In this document: positions 45,521 to 52,979 of the stretch, one piece after another
Numbering within the stretch: position 1 is the stretch's first letter
Layout of the letters: each line of letters opens with the position of its first letter
NCBI GenBank assembly: GCA_043557195.1
Contig: CP121314.1
Location: 4,154,001-4,218,000, forward strand
Direction of reading: 5' to 3'
Length of the DNA stretch: 64,000 bases
Origin: Jejuia sp043557195
GTDB lineage: Bacteria; Bacteroidota; Bacteroidia; Flavobacteriales; Flavobacteriaceae
Translations under genes and position numbers: made by a program
Notes under the pieces: generated by a model
Told to the model about the DNA's origin: nothing
Databases searched by the model: none
What the model saw: the letters and a program-made list of their open reading frames with translations, nothing else

Positions 45521-46231
45521 TTAATTTAAAGCGTCTAAAAAATCGGAAACTAGTTTTACTTTTCTAGAAGATACAGGAATTTTGTCACCGTTTTTCATGA
45601 TTATTCCCGTTTGAATGTGTCTGTTAAACAATTTTATATGATTCACGTTAACTAAATGGGTATTATGCACCCTGTAAAAGTTAAATTTTTCCAATAAATC
45701 CGTAAAATGTTTTAAGTTTTTTGATGCGGTATAAATGGTTTCAGTAGTTATTATTTTGGTGTAAGCACCGTCTGCTTCGCACCGTATAATGTCATTAACA
45801 TCAAGCAATATAGTGGTGTCTTGATTTTTGATAACTATTTTATCAATGTTATTAGATACGCTTTGAGAAGATGTATTCTCAGCTTGTAAATGATTAATAA
45901 TTCGTATTAAATCGAAAGGGTTGATAGGTTTTAACAAATAGTCATATGGCCTATGTTTTATAGCTTCAATAGCATAATCTTTGTGCGCCGTTATAAAAAT
46001 AAGTTTGAAATTAACTTCTGAAAAAAGAGCTAGCAAATCTAAACCTGTACCATCCCCCATTTCCATATCGAGCAATACAACATCTGGCTTAAAATCTATA
46101 ATCAATTGATATGCAGATAAAACACTATTAGCTTGTTTAGTATTAAATGTGCTTTTAAAATTATGCGTAATAATAGCCTCAATAGCATCTCTAGCAGCTT
46201 TATTATCATCTATAATGGCTATTTTTTGCAT
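45521..46231 (-). CDS. LytTR-family response regulator
   Basis: A 236-residue response regulator. The receiver has the acidic pair in IIDDNKAARDAI, the phosphoacceptor Asp55 (VVLLDMEMGDG), the FITAHKDYAIEAI switch region and DYLLKPINPFDL with the conserved Lys. The C-terminal LytTR DNA-binding domain (IKNQDTTILLDVNDIIRCEADGAYTKI ... FYRVHNTHLVNVNHI) binds direct repeats upstream of targets. It starts 2 bases after the sensor kinase stop, so they are a pair in one operon. Likely targets include neighbouring surface-protein genes, but this is not shown. Confidence 0.94.
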   Translation of the reverse strand: MQKIAIIDDNKAARDAIEAIITHNFKSTFNTKQANSVLSAYQLIIDFKPDVVLLDMEMGDGTGLDLLALFSEVNFKLIFITAHKDYAIEAIKHRPYDYLLKPINPFDLIRIINHLQAENTSSQSVSNNIDKIVIKNQDTTILLDVNDIIRCEADGAYTKIITTETIYTASKNLKHFTDLLEKFNFYRVHNTHLVNVNHIKLFNRHIQTGIIMKNGDKIPVSSRKVKLVSDFLDALN

Positions 46232-46233
46232 AT

Positions 46234-48168
46234 CTATAAAATAGGAAGTTTTATAATAACTTGATAGGTGTTGTTTATTATGCCGTAAGTTAAAAAATCT
46301 TTTGAAAGTTTATTTTTAGGATACGTATTAATAATACGCTGCTCTACCATTTGGTTGGAACGCGACTTATGCTTTTTATCTTCTTGCTTTACAATAGCTT
46401 CTCCATTATCGGTTATTTTAATTATAAGCTCATCACTCTTTTTTGAAACATGTATACTAATTTCAGCAGGTTTTTTAAGGTTGGCAAAGCCATGAATAAA
46501 ACAGTTTTCTATAAAAGTTTGTGTAATTAATGCCGGAATGGATGCTGTTTTTAAAGACGCATCATTTTTAATTTTAAGATGTAGCGGTATATCCATTTTA
46601 AGTTCTTGAACATGGCAATATTGTTTGATAAAATTTAATTCTTCTTCAAGCGTCCAATTTGTATCAAAAGTAGAGTTTAAAATATCTCTTATCATTTGAG
46701 ACAAATCAGAGAGATATGCAGCAGCTTTGTTGGGGTCTGTTTTATCATATAAAAAAGGATAAATGGCATTTATACTATTGGAAATAAAATGCGGATTGAG
46801 TTGAGACCTATGTAAAGCAGCTTTTGTTTTAGCAAGGTTTAATTCTGATGCTAATATTTTATTCTTTCGTTTAAAATATAGAAAACTAAAAACACCAATA
46901 CCTATTAAGCCTATAATACTTATGATAAAATAATTAGTTTTAGCCGTGTTTTTTATGGTTTCATTTTCTAGTTTTTGAGCTATAATTTTTGATTCCTTTT
47001 TTTCGGTTTGGTATTTTATTTCTAGCTCGTTTAAAGCTTTAATTTGTCTTTCTTCTTTTGCTTTATCGTAATGCTCAGTCATGATTTCATAATATTGGAG
47101 TGCTAAATCATGAATATTGGCAGTTTTACATATATAATAAGCTAAATGGTATCGTTCAGCTTGTTTATAAAAATTTGGCTCTTTTGAAATATCTTGTAGA
47201 ATAGAATCTTTATAAAGTAAAGCTCTTGTTATATTGTTCTCTTTCAAGTAAACGTATGCCATTTTATTATATAAATTAAATAAACTTGTTTGGTCTATTT
47301 TATCTCTGTAAGTCAACGCTTCATTATAATATATTTTGGCATCATAAATTTTATCATCAATAAAGTACATTTTACCTTTAGTTCCTAGAAGGTATGCTAA
47401 TAACGAAGCATTATTAACCGATTTCCCATAATTAATTCCTTTTTCGGTGTAGTATAAAACGGAGTCTTTTAAGACTATGTTATCAGGATTTCTAAATCGT
47501 TTTCTTTCAAAATAATCTACCATCGAAGAATAAATACCACTTTTAATACTTGCTGATATTTCAGTGTTTTTATTTTCAATAATATCATAAGCTTTGGTTA
47601 GATATTCTATCTGTTTTTGATCATCATCATGATACGCAAAGGTATTGGCCATATTATAATAGGCACTTGCTTTGAGGCTGGTTCTATCATTGTCTTCTGC
47701 TAGTTTCACACCTTTAATACCAAATGCCATGGCGTTTGTCAGGTCATTACTTTCCAAATAAAAGCTGCTTAAACTAAAAATATTAGAAAATTCAAGACCA
47801 ACATCTGCAAGGTCTCTGGAAAGATTGTATGATTTATTGAGATAAAAGTATGCGGAATCTAAACTCTTATGTAACAGGTACCCTGAGCCTAACTCTTGAT
47901 ATGCCTTACCTGCTTGCAAATGAAAATTATTTTTTTCTGATAATAAAGCAGCTTTTCGTGCAATAGAAATTATAGAATCTACATTTCTTTCTTGAACAGT
48001 ATAATATTTAGACAATTCTAATAACCTATCAATTTTTATACTGTCTTGCCTTACTTGGTTTTGTTTTTTTGAGGTAAACTCAATATCTTGATTTTGAGTG
48101 TGAAACACACTAATATTTAAATAAAAACACAACGCTAAAATGAATATTTTAGAATAACTTTTAAACAT
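46234..48168 (-). CDS. LytS/YehU-type sensor histidine kinase with TPR sensor
   Basis: A 644-residue kinase from ATG 48166-48168; a TTG 9 bases upstream is also in frame but less likely. After a signal-like N-terminus (IFILALCFYLNISVFHTQ) come about 350 residues of TPR-like helices in the periplasm (for example AGKAYQELGSGYLLHKSLDSAY, SAYYNMANTFAYHDD), one membrane helix (YFIISIIGLIGIGVFSFLYF), and the His_kinase domain with the phospho-His in LHRSQLNPHFISNSINAI. The ATPase part is short, with FIENCFIHGF and ITDNGEAI. It pairs with the LytTR regulator directly downstream. Confidence 0.92.
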   Translation of the reverse strand: MFKSYSKIFILALCFYLNISVFHTQNQDIEFTSKKQNQVRQDSIKIDRLLELSKYYTVQERNVDSIISIARKAALLSEKNNFHLQAGKAYQELGSGYLLHKSLDSAYFYLNKSYNLSRDLADVGLEFSNIFSLSSFYLESNDLTNAMAFGIKGVKLAEDNDRTSLKASAYYNMANTFAYHDDDQKQIEYLTKAYDIIENKNTEISASIKSGIYSSMVDYFERKRFRNPDNIVLKDSVLYYTEKGINYGKSVNNASLLAYLLGTKGKMYFIDDKIYDAKIYYNEALTYRDKIDQTSLFNLYNKMAYVYLKENNITRALLYKDSILQDISKEPNFYKQAERYHLAYYICKTANIHDLALQYYEIMTEHYDKAKEERQIKALNELEIKYQTEKKESKIIAQKLENETIKNTAKTNYFIISIIGLIGIGVFSFLYFKRKNKILASELNLAKTKAALHRSQLNPHFISNSINAIYPFLYDKTDPNKAAAYLSDLSQMIRDILNSTFDTNWTLEEELNFIKQYCHVQELKMDIPLHLKIKNDASLKTASIPALITQTFIENCFIHGFANLKKPAEISIHVSKKSDELIIKITDNGEAIVKQEDKKHKSRSNQMVEQRIINTYPKNKLSKDFLTYGIINNTYQVIIKLPIL

Positions 48169-48190
48169 TAGTTCCAATTGATTAATAGCT

Positions 48191-48198
48191 CAAATATA
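48191..48198 (-). promoter_or_regulatory. candidate -7 box of the two-component operon
   Basis: The minus strand reads TATATTTG here, an exact TAnnTTTG match about 22 bases before the ATG at 48168 (the second such box in this neighbourhood; the other precedes the ELWxxDGT gene). Confidence 0.45.
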
Positions 48199-48429
48199 AA
48201 TTTAAATATCTTGGAATTGAATAGATGGGAAAAAAGTCCATATCGTATGCACTACGTTTTACTACTGTTTAATAAACTGCAGTTGTGCATCCCACACACT
48301 ATTTTCCGATATCATTAATATCGCGAAGACGCTTTTGGCATAGACTTATTACGCCATGGCAGTCAATGAAGTTATAGCTTACAGACACTATATTTTGATA
48401 ACTCCTAATGACATGCATAAGTAGATTAC

Positions 48430-49626
48430 TTAGCTTTTATGCTTTGCTTTCATCTCTTGAAACAATTCTTTAAATAATCCACGAGCAATCAACACTTTCA
48501 TAATCTCATTAGTGCCTGCATAAATTCTAGCCACTCTATTATCGGCATACATTCGGGCAATCGGATAATCCCACATATAACCGTAACCACCAAAGAGCTG
48601 CAAACACTCATCCACTACTTTACCGTGCATTTCTGTGGCCGAATATTTTGCAATAGAGGCACTTTCGGCAGTGAGTTTATCTGTTGCTAATAATTGTGTA
48701 CAACGGTCTAAAAATGCTTGGTGTATTTGCAATTGTGTAGTACACTCTGCCAGTTTAAATTGTGTGTTTTGGAAATTGGCAATCGGTTGTTTAAAAGCGG
48801 TTCTTGTAGAGGTATATGCAATCGTTTTTTCTATGGCGCCTTCTGCTCCACCAATAGCATTTAGCGCTACAGTTAAGCGTTCTCTAGCCAATTCTGTCAT
48901 CATAATTTTAAAGCCTTGACCTTCTTCTCCCAATAAATTTTCTTTCGGAACTTTTACATTATCAAAAAACAGCTCACAGGTATCTTGGGCCTTCATACCT
49001 ATTTTTTGGAAAGGCACACCTTTTTCAAAACCATCATAATTGCTCTCCATAATCAATAAAGACACACCTTCTTTATCTGTTCCTACATTGGTTTTAACAG
49101 CCACTATAGACATATCACTCATATATCCATTCGTAATAAACGTCTTTTGTCCGTTTACCACATAATGATCGCCTTTGTCAACCGCAGTTGTTTTAATCGC
49201 CTTTAAATCGCTACCACAATTGGGTTCGGTCATACCAAGAGATGTAATTAGTTTTCCTATAGCCATTGCAGGAAGGTATGTTTGCTTTTGCTTTTCCGTA
49301 CCGTATTTTAAAAGATATGGTGCTATAATATCTGAGTGTAGTGAAAACCCTGGACCATTTATGCCTTCTTTAGCCAATTCTTCAATAAATAAAGCACTAA
49401 AGCTGAAATCTAAACCGCTACCGCCATAGTGTTCTGGCATATCAATACATAACAGACCCAAAGCGCCTGCACGTTCCCAAATGTTGCGACTTACCATACC
49501 TTGTTTTTCCCAGGTTTCTATGTTATCGATAATTTCAGTTTTAATGAAATCCTGAATCATGTCCCGCATCATCTTGTGTTCTTCTGATGCATATATATCT
49601 CGTTCTAATAACACCTGCTGTAACAT
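48430..49626 (-). CDS. acyl-CoA dehydrogenase
   Basis: A 398-residue FAD enzyme from ATG 49624-49626 (MLQQVLLERDIYASEEHKMM); the frame stays open a further 20 codons but starts there with TTG and no family similarity. Motifs are SLGMTEPNCGSDLKAIKTTA, YVVNGQKTFITNGYMSD, the C-terminal QLFGGYGYMWDYPIARMYADNRVARIYAGTNEIMK with a Tyr-Ala-Gly-Thr-Asn-Glu region and the likely catalytic base Glu. It oxidises an acyl-CoA to the 2-enoyl-CoA in fatty-acid or branched-chain degradation; chain length cannot be read. No beta-oxidation partners are adjacent. The gap 48178-48429 beyond its 3' end contains a weak R-like fragment near 48300. Confidence 0.9.
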   Translation of the reverse strand: MLQQVLLERDIYASEEHKMMRDMIQDFIKTEIIDNIETWEKQGMVSRNIWERAGALGLLCIDMPEHYGGSGLDFSFSALFIEELAKEGINGPGFSLHSDIIAPYLLKYGTEKQKQTYLPAMAIGKLITSLGMTEPNCGSDLKAIKTTAVDKGDHYVVNGQKTFITNGYMSDMSIVAVKTNVGTDKEGVSLLIMESNYDGFEKGVPFQKIGMKAQDTCELFFDNVKVPKENLLGEEGQGFKIMMTELARERLTVALNAIGGAEGAIEKTIAYTSTRTAFKQPIANFQNTQFKLAECTTQLQIHQAFLDRCTQLLATDKLTAESASIAKYSATEMHGKVVDECLQLFGGYGYMWDYPIARMYADNRVARIYAGTNEIMKVLIARGLFKELFQEMKAKHKS

Positions 49627-49816
49627 ATAAATATGGTTTTTTTGGATGTATTCCTGTTGAAATACTAAAGATAACATAAATCCCAAGTCTATTTGCTCCT
49701 GTTACGGTATCTGATGAAACAAGTGGATTCAAAAAACCCACAAAACAATACACCACCAAAACTCACGTTATTTTTTCTTAAATTCGTGCGTCGAAAAAAT
49801 AATTCGCTTTTTATTG

Positions 49817-50713
49817 ATGAAATCCCTCGTTATTGCTGTTTTACTATTATTACCTTTTGGCGTACATGCCCAAAAATATGAGTTCTTACAGCCTATTTCT
49901 ATCGATATTGTAGAACCCTCTATTACAACCGAATTAGATACCAACACCATAAAACCTATTGATATTAAGGCCGAATATTGGATTAGTACCGTGTACAATC
50001 CGTATAAATATGCCGCCGATTTAAAATTTCCATTAAAATTGACTTTTGAGGACTCTACGTACTTCTCACCCATAGGAAAGGAAAAAGTAGTGACCTCTAG
50101 ATATGGTTGGAGACGTGGTAGACCACATAAAGGCATTGATATAGATTTGGTTACTGGAGACAGTATTTTTTCCATGTTTGATGGTGTGGTTAGAATGTCT
50201 AGATACTCTCGAGGTCATGGTAGAACTGTTGTGGTGCGACATTATAATGGTTTAGAAACGGTTTACGCGCACTTGTCGGAATATGGTGTAAAGGAAAATG
50301 ATACGGTGGCTAAAGGTGCTTATTTGGGTAAAGGCGGTGTTTCAGGAAACGCTAGAGGTAGTCATTTACATCTTGTAGTGAATTACAAAGGAGTTTCTAT
50401 AAACCCTGAATACCTTTTTAAATTCGATGATAATAATGCTGTAAGAGCTAATGAGCTTTGGGTGACCAAAAAATGGACACAACCTATTGCACATAATTCT
50501 AAAAAACAAAGTAAAATAAAGCCATTGCTTTCGGAGGAAGACGCACTAGCAAGCTTAATAAAACAACGTTCTATTTATATCGTGAAAGCTGGTGATACGC
50601 TTTCTAGGATTTCTAAACGCAATGAAGTTACTATAGCTTCCATATGCAAAGTAAACACTATTAGAAGAAATTCGGTATTACGTATTGGGCAGCAATTAGT
50701 AATTGAAAAGTAA
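49817..50713 (+). CDS. exported M23 peptidase with LysM domain
   Basis: A 298-residue cell-wall protein from ATG 49817. Signal KSLVIAVLLLLPFGVHAQ, then an M23 (LytM-like) domain: TSRYGWRRGRPHKGIDIDL with the zinc His and Asp, VRHYNGLETVYAHLS and the HLHLVV pair, so all metal ligands are present. A C-terminal LysM module (YIVKAGDTLSRISKRNEVTIASICKVN ... IGQQLVIE) binds peptidoglycan. It probably trims cell-wall cross-links during growth or division. Convergent with the winged-helix regulator gene, whose stop is 6 bases away. Confidence 0.93.
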   Translation: MKSLVIAVLLLLPFGVHAQKYEFLQPISIDIVEPSITTELDTNTIKPIDIKAEYWISTVYNPYKYAADLKFPLKLTFEDSTYFSPIGKEKVVTSRYGWRRGRPHKGIDIDLVTGDSIFSMFDGVVRMSRYSRGHGRTVVVRHYNGLETVYAHLSEYGVKENDTVAKGAYLGKGGVSGNARGSHLHLVVNYKGVSINPEYLFKFDDNNAVRANELWVTKKWTQPIAHNSKKQSKIKPLLSEEDALASLIKQRSIYIVKAGDTLSRISKRNEVTIASICKVNTIRRNSVLRIGQQLVIEK

Positions 50714-50718
50714 GCGCC

Positions 50719-51567
50719 TTACTCTACTTCTAACTTATACCCAACACCATGTACGTTAGTAAGTTTAATGCTGTTGTCCTCTTGTAATTTTTTACGCAGT
50801 TTTGAAATATAGGTATCTAAACTTCGCCCAACAATTACACCATTATCTTCCCACACACGTTTGGTTAGCTCTTCCCTTTTTATAATCTCATTGGGTTTTG
50901 TTACAAAAATAGCCAGTAACTCACACTCTTTTTTTGATAGCGTTATTTCAACTGCTTCCTTCATCAATTTATTCTGTTCTGGATAAAATTTAAAGCCTCC
51001 AACAGACTTAAAATTACTTTCCTGAATATCTAAGTTTTTCTTATTTTTTGTATAAAGTAAAAAAGCAAATATCAACACCAAAACTGGGATAAGTAAATAA
51101 ATATACTTTGGAATTTCTACAATAGACGCATTAAAATACACTTGAATGGTGTAGCATGCCCTTTGCAACTCCCTACCACTACAAGGCACTAAACTTTGCT
51201 CAACATCTAGCTTTATTTCATAACTATATGCAACTTGGTTTTCGTTACATTCTAGCACTTCGGTAATATAATGTTCAGAAAGGTTCGCTTTCTTAAAACT
51301 CGTCTTTATTACTTTTACTAAAGTATCTGGTTGAATTATAAGTGGTTTTTCAAACGTTAATTGATACGTATTATAATCTATAACAATTATTGGTTTTACA
51401 ACTGATGTTGAATCACCATTACTTAACAGCAGTTTATCGCCCGCATCTCTAAGTGCTATTTTAACGATTTTATTATTTTGGTGCGATGGTGTTTCACACG
51501 AAAAAAAAGCACAAACTAATGCAATGCACCACAGAAATTTTACTACTATTAAAGTTCTCATCCTCAT
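50719..51567 (-). CDS. membrane-anchored winged-helix transcriptional regulator
   Basis: A 282-residue protein from ATG 51565-51567 (a later ATG at 51561 is possible; the open frame runs 17 codons upstream). A lipoprotein-like N-terminus (LWCIALVCAFFSC) is followed by about 130 residues of a probably periplasmic domain, one membrane helix (YIYLLIPVLVLIFAFLLY, about 158-175), and a cytoplasmic OmpR/PhoB-type winged helix (LTKKECELLAIFVTKPNEIIKREELTKRVW ... SLDTYISKLRKKLQ ... NVHGVGYKLEV). No receiver domain is present. This is a ToxR/CadC-like one-protein sensor, turned so the DNA-binding end is at the C-terminus. It diverges from a lipoprotein gene that it may control. Confidence 0.85.
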   Translation of the reverse strand: MRMRTLIVVKFLWCIALVCAFFSCETPSHQNNKIVKIALRDAGDKLLLSNGDSTSVVKPIIVIDYNTYQLTFEKPLIIQPDTLVKVIKTSFKKANLSEHYITEVLECNENQVAYSYEIKLDVEQSLVPCSGRELQRACYTIQVYFNASIVEIPKYIYLLIPVLVLIFAFLLYTKNKKNLDIQESNFKSVGGFKFYPEQNKLMKEAVEITLSKKECELLAIFVTKPNEIIKREELTKRVWEDNGVIVGRSLDTYISKLRKKLQEDNSIKLTNVHGVGYKLEVE

Positions 51568-51633
51568 AATATGATGTAAATAACATATAATTTTCTCAAA
51601 TTTTACAATGGTTTGCACTTCTTTTACATTTTT

Positions 51634-51662
51634 TTGACACTTTTAAGATACTGCTACTTTAG
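51634..51662 (+). promoter_or_regulatory. candidate promoter of the divergent lipoprotein gene
   Basis: TTG (51634-51636), an 18-base spacer, and TACTTTAG (51655-51662; 7 of 8 to TAnnTTTG), 34 bases before the ATG at 51697. Confidence 0.4.
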
Positions 51663-51696
51663 TTTTACAGTGTATTAATTTTTAAATCAAAAAAAA

Positions 51697-52278
51697 ATGA
51701 AAAGCATCATTATTTTACTAGTTGCACTTATATGCTTGGGTTGCATATCGAAAAACGAAAACAGCCAAAAGCTAATGGCGAGTTTAGAAACGAAAGCTTG
51801 TAAAACATACGAACCTCAAACTCATTTCTATGGGCCGTTTGACAATTTTAAAAACAATAAGAATCCTTATGATATCAATTTAAAACTAGATTCATCAGAA
51901 AACGAAGTGTATCATTTTATAATAGATATGCATTTAAATAACGGAGCATATTTTGTTTTTCCAAATTCTAAAAGAGAGTTTTCAGGAGTTTTTAAAGTGA
52001 TTTTAAACAAAAATGACAAACTGGAAGCTATTGGAAATCTTGAAGAACACCCATTGAGTGTTGAGGAAGATGATCCACACCCATATGTAAATGGTAAAGT
52101 GAATTGGGTGAGACAGAATACAACCTACACTCAAAAAATGAAAATTAAAACGAATAAGGATTTCTCGGTAAACGGCGTCATACAATTTACTATTGAACCT
52201 AGATGTACTTTAGAAAAAATTCCAATTGTAATCTTTCAACAAAATGGAAAACTTAAGTTTGAGATAGATAATTGTTAG
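51697..52278 (+). CDS. lipoprotein of unknown function
   Basis: A 193-residue lipoprotein (KSIIILLVALICLGCIS, Cys16). The mature part is beta-rich: YEPQTHFYGPF, VYHFIIDMHLNNGAYFVFPNSKREFSGVF, and a C-terminal FTIEPRCTLEKIPIVIFQQNG. I do not recognise the family. It diverges from the membrane-anchored winged-helix regulator with about 130 bases between them, which suggests a regulator-target pair. Confidence 0.75.
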   Translation: MKSIIILLVALICLGCISKNENSQKLMASLETKACKTYEPQTHFYGPFDNFKNNKNPYDINLKLDSSENEVYHFIIDMHLNNGAYFVFPNSKREFSGVFKVILNKNDKLEAIGNLEEHPLSVEEDDPHPYVNGKVNWVRQNTTYTQKMKIKTNKDFSVNGVIQFTIEPRCTLEKIPIVIFQQNGKLKFEIDNC

Positions 52279-52361
52279 CATTAATTATAAATACATGATG
52301 ACATTCTAGTATGTTTTCGATGTTTAAGCAAAGACAAGTTTAACTAAATATCGAAACCATC

Positions 52362-52826
52362 ATGAAGACATTCATTAACAAACTATTATTTTTTAGCATC
52401 ATTATCTCCTTAATTTCTTGTTCAAGCAGTGACGATAACAATCAGGAGGAAATGGAAAAAGAACCAGAAAAAGGTCATGTGTCCTTGCGTATAAATGGCG
52501 TGGGCCTTAATGATGCAACAACCGAATTAACGCGCGAAAGTATATCAGATTTAGGTGATGGTAGAGTACGCATTATAGCTAGAAATTCTGACGGGTATAG
52601 ATTAACCTTTACACTACCTTCACCAGTTGAAAAAGTTCAGTACGGTATAGCTAACTACAGCATAAACGACAGCAGTGTTTCTAGTGTTACAGTTGTTGAT
52701 GAAGGCATATTTTTATCAAAAGCTGGTGGCAGATTAACCATAAGTAATATTGTGGAAAACGGCGATTGCATTACTTATACTGGTAGCTTAAGTATTGATT
52801 ACAGAAGGCAGAATAATGCTTCTTGA
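52362..52826 (+). CDS. small lipoprotein of unknown function
   Basis: A 154-residue lipoprotein (LLFFSIIISLISCSSSDD, Cys20 or so, followed by an acidic Asp/Glu linker). The mature part looks like a beta-sandwich of about 110 residues (HVSLRINGVGLNDATTELTRE, VRIIARNSDGYRLTFTLPSP, GRLTISNIVENGDCITYTGSLSI). No motif is known to me. It is 84 bases after the previous lipoprotein and may be in the same transcript. The 153 bases to the beta-galactosidase gene hold that gene's promoter box. Confidence 0.72.
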   Translation: MKTFINKLLFFSIIISLISCSSSDDNNQEEMEKEPEKGHVSLRINGVGLNDATTELTRESISDLGDGRVRIIARNSDGYRLTFTLPSPVEKVQYGIANYSINDSSVSSVTVVDEGIFLSKAGGRLTISNIVENGDCITYTGSLSIDYRRQNNAS

Positions 52827-52946
52827 GAAATAAATGTTCAAGGTACTTTTGAAATGCCAACCGAAGCATGCGATTAAAAACACTTCAAAAACAAAATAAA
52901 ACAATGTAATGTTAGAATAAGATATTTCATGTGTACAGGGAGTTTG

Positions 52947-52954
52947 TATTTTTG
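52947..52954 (+). promoter_or_regulatory. candidate -7 box of the beta-galactosidase gene
   Basis: TATTTTTG matches TAnnTTTG exactly and lies 25 bases before the ATG at 52980; no clear -33 TTG. Confidence 0.42.
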
Positions 52955-52979
52955 GTGATACCTTAAGACCATACTAAAC

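Noticed and set aside
49768..50175. 135-codon minus-strand frame opposite the M23 peptidase
   Set aside because: Covers the signal peptide and start of a certain gene on the plus strand.
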